Of a stretch of DNA of 64,000 nt, positions 34,936-44,113 are shown in pieces. A program made the position numbers and the translations under genes. Origin of the DNA: Algoriphagus chordae (GTDB taxonomy: Bacteria; Bacteroidota; Bacteroidia; Cytophagales; Cyclobacteriaceae); the NCBI RefSeq assembly GCF_003254055.1, contig NZ_QKZT01000006.1:22462-86461 (forward strand), written 5' to 3'. Under the pieces are notes generated by a model. It ran no database searches. It was given only the letters and a program-made list of their open reading frames with translations, and was not told the DNA's origin. How positions within the stretch are numbered: the first letter of the stretch is position 1; the number at the start of each line of letters is the position of its first letter.

Positions 34936-35502
34936 ATGATTTTACAACGAGCAAGCATTTTCTTCTTTTTGGTACTATCGATTGCATTTGTAAGCTGCGA
35001 TGCAAAAAACCCTTATGATACAGGGCCTGCATACGATGTGGAGGGACATCTGGCAACAGATAGCCTATTGATCGTGGATTACCTTGCGACGGCTGAGATT
35101 GATAGCCTTTATCGCATTTACGATCCTAGTGGAGTAGTCATCATCGTACAAGAAGAAGGTGTAGGCTCACGCCCGAAAAGTGGAAACGCAATCTATACCA
35201 ATTACATCGGTTCCTTGATGAGTGATGGATCTGTATTTGACACGAATATTGAGCAGGTGGCTAGAGATAATGATCTCTACGTAGAAGGATCAGATTATGA
35301 TATTTTGAGATTTGGACTTTTTAGTACCGGTTCAGATCGAGTAATTGATGGTTGGAATATTGGTTTTAGTCGACTTAGGTCTGGCTCTAAAGCTCAACTG
35401 ATCATTCCGTCGACATGGGGCTATCGAGATGCTTCAAACAATAGCAGAATTCCACCTAATTCCGTATTAATATTCGAAGTAGAGTTCAAAGGAATGGACT
35501 AA
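34936..35502 (+). CDS. FKBP-type prolyl isomerase lipoprotein, third of three
   Basis: A 188-residue lipoprotein (lipobox VSC). The FKBP domain spans about 80-186: NAIYTNYIGSLMSDGSVFDTN, RVIDGWNIGFSRLRSGSKAQLIIPSTWGY and IPPNSVLIFEVEF. It keeps VIDGW, close to the VIPGW pocket. It closes the nrnA-FKBP operon and is followed 8 bp later by a strong terminator. Confidence 0.82.
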   Translation: MILQRASIFFFLVLSIAFVSCDAKNPYDTGPAYDVEGHLATDSLLIVDYLATAEIDSLYRIYDPSGVVIIVQEEGVGSRPKSGNAIYTNYIGSLMSDGSVFDTNIEQVARDNDLYVEGSDYDILRFGLFSTGSDRVIDGWNIGFSRLRSGSKAQLIIPSTWGYRDASNNSRIPPNSVLIFEVEFKGMD

Positions 35503-35510
35503 AATAGATA

Positions 35511-35534
35511 AGAGGGCTTCGGCCCTCTTTTTTT
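35511..35534 (+). terminator. strong Rho-independent terminator
   Basis: AGAGGGC (35511-35517), a TTCG tetraloop, GCCCTCT (35522-35528) and a T run to 35534. It ends the nrnA-FKBP operon. Confidence 0.92.
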
Positions 35535-35641
35535 ATGCCCAGTACAAGATTTTTCTTGTTTGATCCTAGTGTGGATGATTTTTTCAGTGGAGGATAATGC
35601 ATCCTTCCCAACACAGCCAGCATTCAATCTTAACCAGTTAA

Positions 35642-35956
35642 TTACCCAACCAATTGCTGAGATTTACTTTCTGTTTGAATTCTTTTACCCAACCAGCCTA
35701 ATACAAAAAAACTTACTAAAAAGGCAATAGCAGCTATGGATAACATGAGCAGTTGCCAAAAGAATGGCGTCGTGTCTAGCTGAAATTCGCCGAAAGCAGA
35801 TTGAATTTCCCTTTCCCAATCCTCAAAAATCCCGAGTGATGCTAGGTAGGCTATATAAATTAATACAGCTACCATCGCTGCTGAGAAGAACATTCCTATA
35901 CGGATAAATACTTTAGCAATCTGATAGCTTGGATCGAGAGAAAATGAATTGCTCAT
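35642..35956 (-). CDS. small two-helix membrane protein
   Basis: A 104-residue protein started at ATG 35956 (MSNSFSLDPSYQIAKVF); an upstream ATG at 36004 is possible but less likely. Two hydrophobic helices lie at about 18-42 and 68-92, separated by an acidic amphipathic stretch. No family is recognised and the neighbours give no clear hint. Confidence 0.5.
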   Translation of the reverse strand: MSNSFSLDPSYQIAKVFIRIGMFFSAAMVAVLIYIAYLASLGIFEDWEREIQSAFGEFQLDTTPFFWQLLMLSIAAIAFLVSFFVLGWLGKRIQTESKSQQLVG

Positions 35957-36104
35957 AAGTGAAAAGTTTTTTATAAAAATGGTTTTCAAATTACTGTTAA
36001 CCAATTATTTAACGTTAAATACTTTTAAAAGTATCTCGAGGATCCTTTTTTTTCTTTCAGTTAACAACAGTTTGAATTGAAATCTATTGTCTTTTCAATC
36101 GAAA

Positions 36105-36161
36105 GTCCAGCTTCTGTAGAAGCAGGACAACGGGAGAACTCAGCTTCTGGAGAAGCAGGAC
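36105..36161. repeat. two tandem copies of a palindromic repeat element
   Basis: Two hairpin-forming copies, 36105-36128 and 36141-36161, share AGCTTCTGNAGAAGCAGGAC. A third, perfectly symmetrical copy lies at 53592-53617. They sit in the gap downstream of rplS. It resembles a dispersed intergenic palindromic element. Confidence 0.6.
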
Positions 36162-36193
36162 AACCTGGATGTGTTGTACTTTCTGAAGGGCAT

Positions 36194-36225
36194 AAAAAAA
36201 GGAACCCATTGCTGGATTCCTTTTT
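36194..36225 (-). terminator. terminator of the rpsP-rplS operon
   Basis: On the minus strand GGAATCC and GGGTTCC form a stem (one G-T pair) around AGCAAT, followed by seven T residues. It lies 21 bp after the rplS stop. Confidence 0.8.
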
Positions 36226-36245
36226 GATTTCAATCGTGTGAAATC

Positions 36246-36611
36246 TTACTTTCTCACTCTGATTTTTTCCTTGATACGTGCAGCTTTACCCTGACGTCCT
36301 CTTAGGTAGAATAGACGAGCTCTTCTTACTTTACCTTGTCTCAATAGCTCGATTTTCTCGATTGCTGGGGAGATGATAGGGAAGATTCTTTCTACACCGA
36401 TACCATTAGATATTTTTCTTACAGTGAAAGTCTCACCGTTAGAGTTAGGGTTTCTACGCTGGATCACAGTTCCTTGGAACTGCTGGATACGCTCTTTGCT
36501 ACCTTCAGTAATACGTACGTGTACGTTGATGGTATCGCCAGCTTTGAAAGAAGGGAATTTAGCTCTTACCTCGCTGTATTCCGCCTCTACTATTTTCATT
36601 AAATCGCTCAT
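36246..36611 (-). CDS. rplS: 50S ribosomal protein L19
   Basis: A 121-residue protein with clear L19 sequence: [32 protein letters not shown] and [19 protein letters not shown]. It sits at the 30S-50S interface in the ribosome. It is last in the conserved order rpsP-rimM-trmD-rplS, 49 bp after trmD. Confidence 0.97.
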   Translation of the reverse strand: MSDLMKIVEAEYSEVRAKFPSFKAGDTINVHVRITEGSKERIQQFQGTVIQRRNPNSNGETFTVRKISNGIGVERIFPIISPAIEKIELLRQGKVRRARLFYLRGRQGKAARIKEKIRVRK

Positions 36612-36660
36612 AGCTTTATGTTTTTATGCTTTCGCTGTTTGCCAACGCGTGGCTTATTAA

Positions 36661-37377
36661 TTATTTCTTATAAGATTCTGCATCGCTTTCCCCAGTTTGC
36701 TTGTCACTGAGCAAGTCAGGTCTTCTCTCTTGGGTTCGGCGAACCGATGCTTCAAATCTCCATTCGTTTATCTTGGCTTCATGTCCTGATAGCAATACTT
36801 CCGGCACTTTCATCCCATCATAATCGGCGGGGCGTGTGTACACTGGCGGTGCTAGTAGTCCATCCTGGAAAGAGTCTGTCAAAGCTGAGGTTTCATCATT
36901 CAATACTCCTGGAATCAGGCGAATCAAAGCGTCAGCTACTACCGCTGCTGCCAGTTCTCCTCCAGAAAGCACATAGTCACCAATACTGATTTCTTTGGTG
37001 ATGAATCGCTCTCTTACTCGCTCGTCTACTCCCTTGTAATGACCACAAAGGATCAGCAGGTTTTGGTTAAGCGAAAGTGCATTTGCCATGGGTTGGTCGA
37101 ATCTTTCTCCATCGGGTGTCATGTAGATGATTTCATCGTATGTACGTTCCTTTTGAAGTGCTTCTATACATCGAGCGATAGGCTCAATGGACATTACCAT
37201 CCCAGCTCCCCCTCCAAAAGCGTAGTCATCGACTTGCTTCTGTTTGCTTGTTGAGTAATCCCGTAGATTAATCACGCGAATACTGGCTAGTCCTTTGTCC
37301 TCCGCTCTTTTCAGAATGGAGTGTGCAAATGGCCCTTCCAATAATCCCGGTACTACAGTGATAATATCAATGTGCAT
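36661..37377 (-). CDS. trmD: tRNA (guanine-N1-)-methyltransferase TrmD
   Basis: A 238-residue SPOUT methyltransferase. Motifs seen are [23 protein letters not shown] and [15 protein letters not shown], the trefoil-knot SAM-binding signature. It methylates G37 in tRNAs to prevent frameshifting. The gene starts 3 bp after rimM ends. Confidence 0.96.
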   Translation of the reverse strand: MHIDIITVVPGLLEGPFAHSILKRAEDKGLASIRVINLRDYSTSKQKQVDDYAFGGGAGMVMSIEPIARCIEALQKERTYDEIIYMTPDGERFDQPMANALSLNQNLLILCGHYKGVDERVRERFITKEISIGDYVLSGGELAAAVVADALIRLIPGVLNDETSALTDSFQDGLLAPPVYTRPADYDGMKVPEVLLSGHEAKINEWRFEASVRRTQERRPDLLSDKQTGESDAESYKK

Positions 37378-37380
37378 GGG

Positions 37381-37911
37381 TTAGTCTTCCAGATAAATTT
37401 CAAGTAAACCTTCGGGTAATCGGCAGTAAACTTTTTTAGCTGCCTTGTCCACCTTTTGGATAATTCCGTCCTGCATAGGTATGAGAACTTCTTTTTCCTT
37501 GTGTGTTACTCCGAGGAGATTCTGTGTCTCCAGATCATAGACGATCTGAATAGGTCCGATCAGGCCCTCAGTCTCATCAAAGACTTCGAATCCGATCAAC
37601 TCATGGAAGAAATACTGATCATCTTTCAGTTCGGGTAGCGCTGTCAAGGGAAGATAAACTCCCAATCCAACCAAATCTTCTACCTGATCCAGCGAGTTCA
37701 AATCCTCAAACTTTGCTAATGCTTTATTTCCAGGTTGGAGTACAAAGTGCTCCAGGAAAAACGGCACCAGCCGGGATTTTTGCTCTAAGAATAAGTGCTC
37801 TAGTGTCTCATAATCCTCAGGATAATCGACATCCAGCACTATCATTACTTCTCCACGAAGTCCATGAACTTTAGACACGTAGCCTAATTGAAAGCTTTGG
37901 TCTTTATTCAT
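37381..37911 (-). CDS. rimM: 16S rRNA processing protein RimM
   Basis: A 176-residue protein with the RimM N-domain (LGYVSKVHGLRGEVMIVLDVDYPEDY) and the PRC-barrel C-domain (YFFHELIGFEVFDE...LIPMQDGIIQKVD). It assists 30S maturation around S19. It lies 11 bp after rpsP. Confidence 0.93.
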   Translation of the reverse strand: MNKDQSFQLGYVSKVHGLRGEVMIVLDVDYPEDYETLEHLFLEQKSRLVPFFLEHFVLQPGNKALAKFEDLNSLDQVEDLVGLGVYLPLTALPELKDDQYFFHELIGFEVFDETEGLIGPIQIVYDLETQNLLGVTHKEKEVLIPMQDGIIQKVDKAAKKVYCRLPEGLLEIYLED

Positions 37912-37922
37912 GGGGATTTATA

Positions 37923-38603
37923 TTAAGCTTTTGCTTCGTCTTCGCCAGCTTTTGGAGCTTTCTCTTCAGCAGGAGCTTTAGCCTCAGCAGCTTCTTCTTT
38001 AGCTACAGGAGCCTCAGGTTCAGCAGCAGGAGTTTCTTCTACTACAGGAGCCTCAGCTACAGGAGCTTCTTCAGCAACAACTTCCTCTTCTACTACAGGA
38101 GCAGGGTTGTTTGCAGCTTCAGCAGCAGCTAGAAGAGCTTTTTGCTCATCTTCTCTTGCTTTGATAGCGTCAAGTCTCGCTTGGTTCTTAGCAGTCTCAG
38201 CATCCATTGCTTTCTTACGGATATCCGCTTTAGCAGCAGAGATACCTTCAGCCTTACCAGCAATCTTAGTATCTTTTTCAGTTGACCATGCTTCGAATTT
38301 CGCGTCTGCTTGTTCTTGCGTGATTGCACCTTTCAATACACCAATCTGAAGGTGTTTTTTCAGCATTACACCTCTGTAAGAAAGCATAGCTTTCACAGTG
38401 TCTGTTGGCTGAGCCCCGTTCAACAACCATTTAAGAGCGCGCTCATTGTTGATGTTGATAGAAGCAGGATTTGTGTTTGGGTTATAAGACCCAATTTTTT
38501 CGATGAAGCGTCCATCACGTGGAGCTCTTGCATCAGCTACAACCACGTCGTAGATAGCTAATTTTCTTCTACCTCTTCGTGCTAATCTGATTTTTACTGA
38601 CAT
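37923..38603 (-). CDS. rpsP: 30S ribosomal protein S16 with long acidic Ala/Pro/Glu tail
   Basis: Residues 1-85 are canonical S16 ([41 protein letters not shown]). The total length is 226, against about 80-90 in most bacteria. The extension contains a charged helix (about 95-160) and then a low-complexity region rich in A, E, P and V (about 165-226). Extended S16 proteins are seen in Bacteroidota, but this tail is long. It heads the rpsP-rimM-trmD-rplS operon. Confidence 0.93.
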   Translation of the reverse strand: MSVKIRLARRGRRKLAIYDVVVADARAPRDGRFIEKIGSYNPNTNPASININNERALKWLLNGAQPTDTVKAMLSYRGVMLKKHLQIGVLKGAITQEQADAKFEAWSTEKDTKIAGKAEGISAAKADIRKKAMDAETAKNQARLDAIKAREDEQKALLAAAEAANNPAPVVEEEVVAEEAPVAEAPVVEETPAAEPEAPVAKEEAAEAKAPAEEKAPKAGEDEAKA

Positions 38604-38627
38604 AAATTTTGTATGTATTTAGTGAGT

Positions 38628-38667
38628 GGATGGAACCCGTCCATCCTAATTTTGGAGTGCAAAGATA
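38628..38667 (-). promoter_or_regulatory. rpsP promoter element and leader hairpin
   Basis: TATCTTTG on the minus strand (38660-38667) fits the TAnnTTTG -7 box. Between it and the rpsP start, GGATGGA and TCCATCC (38628-38634 and 38640-38646) form a perfect 7-bp stem with a 5-nt loop in the leader. It may be a site for feedback control; that is inference. Confidence 0.45.
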
Positions 38668-38824
38668 GTGTAAATCCTTGTAAAGCCATAAGTTGACTAA
38701 AGAATATTTGCCTGAAAGCGAGCTTTTCTTATATCTTGCAGCTCTGGTTCTGTTGCAGTTAACTTGCTTCAGACTTAAAGCGTTCATTGGCAAGCGTAAA
38801 GCTTACTATTTCGTATGATTAAAT

Positions 38825-38896
38825 GGCCCCGTAGTTCAATGGATAGAACAAGCGTTTCCTAAACGCTAGATCTAAGTTCGATTCTTAGCGGGGCTA
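38825..38896 (+). tRNA. tRNA-Arg (anticodon CCT)
   Basis: A complete cloverleaf can be folded: acceptor stem GGCCCCG/CGGGGCT (first pair G-T), D stem GTTC/GAAC, anticodon stem AGCGT/ACGCT with loop TTCCTAA giving anticodon CCT, a 4-nt variable loop, T stem CTAAG/CTTAG with TTCGATT, and discriminator A. No CCA is encoded. It reads AGG codons. The accessory islet lies directly downstream. Confidence 0.95.
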
Positions 38897-39124
38897 CTTC
38901 GGAGGATAAGGAGAACAAGGCCACTTTTATTGCTTTGGTTTCAAGCAACAGTTTCTCCTGATATAAGGTGGTCTGATTTTCCGCTTAGTTTCGTACTACA
39001 AGAGGGAAAAGCTATCCAGGATATGTTAAAATTTATAATTGAGGCCACATCGGTCTTCCTACTGGATAAGCAAAGAATCTAAGTGGACTGGCATCATTAC
39101 GGATAATCACATTTTAAAAATTAG

Positions 39125-39132
39125 TATCTTTG
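39125..39132 (+). promoter_or_regulatory. -7 promoter element of the toxin-antitoxin pair
   Basis: TATCTTTG fits TAnnTTTG and ends only 4 bp before the ATG at 39137. Transcription would then start at or within 1-2 bases of the start codon, giving a leaderless mRNA. No clear -33 box is present. Confidence 0.45.
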
Positions 39133-39136
39133 AAAT

Positions 39137-39298
39137 ATGAGTACAAAAAAAGATAAGCTTACTGAGCAGATTGAAGATTTGACTAAAAAAATGAAAAGTC
39201 AGATGCCGCGCATTAAAAGGGAGATCCGCATATATGAGCAGAAAGCAGCCATGGGTAAGCTAACAAAGAATCCCAAGCTGTCCCCCCAGTTTAACTAA
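39137..39298 (+). CDS. 53-residue small protein, putative antitoxin
   Basis: ATG 39137 to TAA 39298 encodes a 53-residue, strongly charged, lysine-rich helical protein (starts MSTKKDKLTEQIEDLTKK; ends TKNPKLSPQFN). The heptad-like spacing suggests a coiled coil. The zeta-type toxin gene starts 2 bp after its stop, which is the usual order and spacing of antitoxin then toxin. I recognise no named antitoxin family; the role is inferred from context. Confidence 0.65.
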   Translation: MSTKKDKLTEQIEDLTKKMKSQMPRIKREIRIYEQKAAMGKLTKNPKLSPQFN

Positions 39299-39300
39299 AA

Positions 39301-39912
39301 ATGGAAAAAAACCAGCTTTTGGTTATCGCAGGATGCAATGGAGCTGGTAAATCTTCTTATTCAGGCATCCTATCTCCTAAAGGAATAGATGTTTTTGATT
39401 ATGATAAGAATTTCCTCAAAATCTATTCCTCGATAATTCCTACAGACTTTCAGGATCAGATGGCACACGGAATGACATTCCAAAAGCTTGAGACGCAAAT
39501 CGATCAGGCTATTCAAACCCAAATGTCTTTTGCCTACGAAACCAACTTCAATTCTGATCCTTTGCACTGGCCATTAATATTTAGAGCTAAGGGGTATGCG
39601 ATTAGCATGATTTATTTCTGTTTGAATTCAGTAGAAGAAGCCAAAAAAAGAGTGGCTATCAGAGTTGAGAATGGGGGGCATTTTGTGCCTGACTATGAAA
39701 TAGTTAATCGGTTTAATGCAGGTTATAGTAATTTGGATGAGTATTTTGGTTTTTTTGATACCGTCCATTTATTCAATAGCTCTACTTATGGAATGGCTCC
39801 CTATTATTGTTTGACATTCCAACATGGCGATCTGGTCAAAAAAGCTGATCTGCCCCATTTTTTAAAGAATTTAACCCCTAAACTTTATAAACTGGCGATT
39901 AATTACAAGTGA
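39301..39912 (+). CDS. zeta-toxin-family P-loop kinase
   Basis: A 203-residue protein with a Walker A motif GCNGAGKSS (11-19), the family segment FAYETNF, and RVAIRVENGGHFVPDYEIVNRF, which carries the conserved arginines and GGHxVP of zeta toxins. Such enzymes phosphorylate UDP-N-acetyl sugars or other small molecules and are held inactive by a small partner. It is coupled to the 53-codon gene upstream. It might instead be a benign zeta-like kinase. Confidence 0.8.
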   Translation: MEKNQLLVIAGCNGAGKSSYSGILSPKGIDVFDYDKNFLKIYSSIIPTDFQDQMAHGMTFQKLETQIDQAIQTQMSFAYETNFNSDPLHWPLIFRAKGYAISMIYFCLNSVEEAKKRVAIRVENGGHFVPDYEIVNRFNAGYSNLDEYFGFFDTVHLFNSSTYGMAPYYCLTFQHGDLVKKADLPHFLKNLTPKLYKLAINYK

Positions 39913-40046
39913 TTGGTAGTGTTCTGGTTGATGTACAGCTTCATTTAAGTAATGGAAAAATCGCAGGCTACCTATTTATAAATAAAGTTAGAAAATGCAA
40001 TTTAGGATAAGGGATAAAAAGATTCAGGATAGATATTGATTGTGAA

Positions 40047-43004
40047 ATGACTTCAACTCATGAAAACAATCAACTTTTTCGCTCTCTTTTCAAAGGACGT
40101 GGAGATGTGTTTGCTATTCGTTGGGAAAAAGGAAATAAATCGGGCTATATGCCAGCCTGTATTTATGACCCATATCGTCTACGGGCACATAAAATGAATG
40201 GAGGTTCATTCCAGAATTTTACAGAAAAGTCTTATCTACCACTTACCGATGAACAAATTCAAAAGCATCTAGACGGTTTTCATCATATTGGGGTTTATCC
40301 ATTATTACAAGAAAATACTACTTGGTTTTTAGCGGCAGATTTTGATAAAGCCAATTGGCAAGAAGATGCCGTTACTTTTCTTAATGCTTGTAAGGAAAAA
40401 GAAATTCCTGCATACCTTGAGCGTTCACGCTCGGGAAATGGTGGGCATGTCTGGGTATTTTTTGATAAACCTTATCCTGCCATAAAAAGCCGAAAAATTT
40501 TCCTGGCAATTTTAGAAAATTCTGGAGCATTCTCAATGTTTGATAAAAGCTCTAGCTTCGACAGATTGTTCCCAAATCAGGATTTCCTTTTAGGTAAAGG
40601 CTTTGGGAACCTCATTGCCTTACCTCTATTTAAGTCAGCTCTTAAACTAGGAAATAACTGTTTTATCAACCCCGAAACTTTTGAACCATATCTCGACCAA
40701 TGGCAATTTCTAAATGGAATTAGACGAGTTTCAACAGAAACATTAGAGCAGTTTTATCAGGAATTTTCATCCAGCCAAATTTCACCAGTTGTCCCTACTC
40801 AGGGAAAACTGACAATTTCACTCAAGCAAAGTATCCGTATTCAAAGAAATGGATTGACTATTCCGTTAATCAATTTTTTAAAGGAAGAGCTGAATTTCGC
40901 TAATTCGGAATTTTTCATTAAGAAAAAATCAGGAAAAAATACTTTTGGAATAGACCGGTATTTTAAACTCGTAGAAGAAAACGAGAATGAAGTCAGTATC
41001 CCAAGAGGTTTTATCGGGAAATTACTTCGGTTTTGCAAAGAACAGAGTTTGGATTTCGATTTTCAAGACCAACGAAAACGCAATGAATTAATCTCCTATA
41101 GATTTAATGCTACATTAAGGGGTCATCAAAGCAAAGTTATTGAGGCAGTTTCGAAAAAGGATTTTGGAGTTATTGTGGCTCCGCCAAGTTCGGGTAAAAC
41201 GATTATAGGATTGAAGATTATTGCAGAGAAAAAACAACCGGCTTTAATCGTTGTGCACCGCAAATTATTATTGGAACAGTGGCAAGAGCGCGTTCAGGTA
41301 TTTCTTGGAATCCCCAAACAAGAAATAGGTATTATTGGTCAGGGAAAGGTAAAAATTGGGAGGCAAATTACTATTGCAACCATTCAAAGTTTACCGAAGC
41401 AAATAGAACAAATCCATTGTCAGTTTGGGGTTATTTTGGTAGATGAATGTCATCATATTCCAGCAATATCATTTCGTAATACCATTGAAAAATTGGAGAC
41501 TTATTATCTATATGGTCTAACAGCAACGCCTTTTAGAAAATATAATGATGATAAACTGATTTTTGCTTATTTGGGAGATGTGATTTCGGAAGTTTTGACC
41601 ACCGAAATTGAAGATTTCAAACCTGCTCAAATTTTTGTTAGAAATACAAATATGGATGTTCCCTTCAATTCTAAAACTGATAGTTTTGAAACCCTTTCGA
41701 AGATTTTAATCCATGATTCAGAACGCAATAAGACCATCCTGATTGACATCAAAAATGAATTATCCAAAGGAAAACGGGTTGCCATTATAACAGAAAGAAA
41801 AGAACATATTGATGCGCTATACCTTTTTTTAAAACAATCTTACGAAGTCGTTACCCTAAGTGGAGATGATGCTGAAACTAGCAGGAAATCGAAGTGGCAG
41901 ACTTTACAGCAAGGAAATTTTCAGGTATTGATTACCACAGGGCAATATTTTGGTGAAGGGTCGGATTTGTCAAGTATCAATTCTTTGTTTATAGTTTATC
42001 CATTTTCTTTCAAAGGTAAACTGATTCAATACATTGGTCGTGTTCAACGTACCGAAACCAATCCAACAATCTATGACTATCGGGACTTCAAAATTGATTA
42101 CCTGAACAAATTGTTTTTAAAACGAAACACTTATTACCGTCAGATTGTCAAACAAGCAAGTCTGTTTGACGAACCAACTGAGTTTATACCTGAAAGGGAA
42201 AGTTTGATTATTGAACAACAAATTAAAGTAGGAATAGAAGACTTGGATTTCAGGTATGGAAATGTTGGCTTTGATTACACAGGGTATGAAAATTCTCAGC
42301 GGTTCAATTTTGAAATAGAGAACGAAGAATTTAGACCAGAATTTGAAGTTCTAAAGCCATATTTTATTAAAGTTTTAAAATCTAAAACTATTAAGGTTGA
42401 AATTTTTTTAGAGGTAGAAAACGGAGTAATTGTGTCACAATTAGCTACCTCTCTCGAGATCGAAAACATCAATAAGGAAATTATTGAAAGCGTAAAGTTT
42501 CAATTTCTGAATAATGGTTTTATAGGTCAGGTACCAGCATCTAAGAAGAATATTCTTACAACAAACGACCTACCGAAAAGCCAGAATATTTACACTAATT
42601 CTGAAAGTATTCTGGAGGATTTGTTGAAAGGAAAGCAATATAAGCATTCTAAACACGTCCGATATTTGGCAGACAGGCACGAAAGAAATGTAATGAAACT
42701 CAGGTTTGTTTTGCAACCGTTTTCATTTGTGTTTATGATTGCTGGCAAACACCATTTTCATATCGTTTTAGAGACTTTAGATACGGAAGTGGCTACCTAC
42801 GTTTGGCATTCAGCAAAGAGTAAATCTGTACTTATGGAGGCTATAAAGCAAATTGACCTAGAACTAACCATCATTCGGGAAAAAGGGAGGCAAGCCTACT
42901 TGGATACTAATCCGCAGAACTTTTCAAAAGTCCTTCACGATTATTCTGATGATAATAATGGGTTTAGTATTTGGAAAGGGAAACTAGAAGAACTCTTCAC
43001 TTAA
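40047..43004 (+). CDS. TOTE-type primase-helicase (AEP primase fused to SF2 helicase)
   Basis: A 985-residue protein. Residues about 10-240 form an archaeo-eukaryotic primase domain of the TOTE conflict family, with catalytic DFD (98-100) and the RSGNGGHVW segment with His134. Residues about 350-680 are a superfamily 2 helicase: Walker A APPSSGKT (378-385), DECH (466-469), TAT (492-494) and motif VI QYIGRVQR (661-668). About 300 further residues form a C-terminal region I do not recognise. The family has been proposed to act in conflicts with invading DNA. Its DNA looks more AT-rich than the core genes around it, fitting transfer. Confidence 0.85.
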   Translation: MTSTHENNQLFRSLFKGRGDVFAIRWEKGNKSGYMPACIYDPYRLRAHKMNGGSFQNFTEKSYLPLTDEQIQKHLDGFHHIGVYPLLQENTTWFLAADFDKANWQEDAVTFLNACKEKEIPAYLERSRSGNGGHVWVFFDKPYPAIKSRKIFLAILENSGAFSMFDKSSSFDRLFPNQDFLLGKGFGNLIALPLFKSALKLGNNCFINPETFEPYLDQWQFLNGIRRVSTETLEQFYQEFSSSQISPVVPTQGKLTISLKQSIRIQRNGLTIPLINFLKEELNFANSEFFIKKKSGKNTFGIDRYFKLVEENENEVSIPRGFIGKLLRFCKEQSLDFDFQDQRKRNELISYRFNATLRGHQSKVIEAVSKKDFGVIVAPPSSGKTIIGLKIIAEKKQPALIVVHRKLLLEQWQERVQVFLGIPKQEIGIIGQGKVKIGRQITIATIQSLPKQIEQIHCQFGVILVDECHHIPAISFRNTIEKLETYYLYGLTATPFRKYNDDKLIFAYLGDVISEVLTTEIEDFKPAQIFVRNTNMDVPFNSKTDSFETLSKILIHDSERNKTILIDIKNELSKGKRVAIITERKEHIDALYLFLKQSYEVVTLSGDDAETSRKSKWQTLQQGNFQVLITTGQYFGEGSDLSSINSLFIVYPFSFKGKLIQYIGRVQRTETNPTIYDYRDFKIDYLNKLFLKRNTYYRQIVKQASLFDEPTEFIPERESLIIEQQIKVGIEDLDFRYGNVGFDYTGYENSQRFNFEIENEEFRPEFEVLKPYFIKVLKSKTIKVEIFLEVENGVIVSQLATSLEIENINKEIIESVKFQFLNNGFIGQVPASKKNILTTNDLPKSQNIYTNSESILEDLLKGKQYKHSKHVRYLADRHERNVMKLRFVLQPFSFVFMIAGKHHFHIVLETLDTEVATYVWHSAKSKSVLMEAIKQIDLELTIIREKGRQAYLDTNPQNFSKVLHDYSDDNNGFSIWKGKLEELFT

Positions 43005-43075
43005 GTTGGCTACCTGCTCACAACCTCAAATCTTCCTCTAAAAAGTTCGACATTTGCCCTACGGGGGCTACAATT

Positions 43076-43954
43076 TTAGTGCAAAAATCGACTCGCTTTA
43101 AATCCTTTTGTATTGGTTTTTACCATAAATGCATCCCCACTCAATGGATATTCCTTCAATTGCTCTGAGCTCATATTTTCCTGGGCAGTTGTGATCAAAA
43201 GGATATCAAGATTCTCTCCACCAAAACAACAGGAAGTAACGTGCGGTACTGGAAGTTCTATTTTATCTAATAACTCGCCTGAAATTGGATTCCAGCGATA
43301 AACTCCTAACCCCCCATAATGTGCCACCCAAAGCATGCCTTCTTGGTCTATGCACATGCCATCAGGAAATCCTAATTCCTCTGGAATATCGACAGCAACC
43401 CTTTCAAATTCAATTTCACCTGATGCTATATCAAAGTGAAAAGCTTTGATTTTCCGGGTTGGAGTATCGATAAAGTAAAAGGTCTGATTGTCTGCCGTCC
43501 AGGCCATTCCATTGGAAATGGTCAGTTGATCCAGTTGCTTTTTTGGATTTAGATCCTTGTCGACTCTATATAGAGCGCCAGATCCTTTAGTGAATTTGGT
43601 GCTTAGCGTGCCAATCCATATTCTTCCTTTGGTATCAACTTTTCCATCATTGAAGCGATGAAGAGGGAAATCTGATTCTACTTCGCAAAGCCAAGTTAGT
43701 TTTTCAATTTCTAAATCAAACTTTGCAATTTTTCGGTCCAAACCTAAGATTAAATTTCCGTCTTCTGATTCTAAAACCACTGCCAAACGATGGGGGAAAC
43801 TTCGCGTTTTAGTCTCTGAAATCTTGAGATTATGTTCAAATAATTTCCCGTTTTCAATATCCACCCAGAAAAAGCTTTGTCTTCCGGCATGCCAATAGGG
43901 ACCTTCGCCGAGGAAGCATTGGGAGGGGATGGAGGTATAGTTGTAGGTTTTCAA
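43076..43954 (-). CDS. SMP-30/gluconolactonase-family lactonase
   Basis: A 292-residue six-bladed propeller of the SMP-30/regucalcin family: FLGEGPYWHAGRQSFFWVDI at the start (the Glu is a metal ligand), then ISNGMAWTADNQTFYFIDT with the conserved Asn, and FPDGMCIDQEGMLWVAHYGG. It hydrolyses sugar lactones to aldonic acids. It is last in the catabolic cluster, 159 bp after the epimerase-like gene. No signal is seen, so it is cytoplasmic. Confidence 0.85.
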   Translation of the reverse strand: MKTYNYTSIPSQCFLGEGPYWHAGRQSFFWVDIENGKLFEHNLKISETKTRSFPHRLAVVLESEDGNLILGLDRKIAKFDLEIEKLTWLCEVESDFPLHRFNDGKVDTKGRIWIGTLSTKFTKGSGALYRVDKDLNPKKQLDQLTISNGMAWTADNQTFYFIDTPTRKIKAFHFDIASGEIEFERVAVDIPEELGFPDGMCIDQEGMLWVAHYGGLGVYRWNPISGELLDKIELPVPHVTSCCFGGENLDILLITTAQENMSSEQLKEYPLSGDAFMVKTNTKGFKASRFLH

Positions 43955-44113
43955 GGAATGACTGGAGTTAAGGTTTTACAGTTATAATTTATGAGTTGTA
44001 AGGTTGTAAAGTGGCAATGAGCCAACTGGATACATTCCGAATGTCAAACAGACTGAAGTCGAAGTGTCAGAGGTTTTACAAAATCTCGTAAATCCGATAT
44101 CATAAATCTTAAA

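Noticed and set aside
38897..39136. Attachment-site repeat of the tRNA 3' end before the islet
   Set aside because: I found no second copy of the tRNA 3' end downstream within the islet or just after 43004, and no integrase gene.
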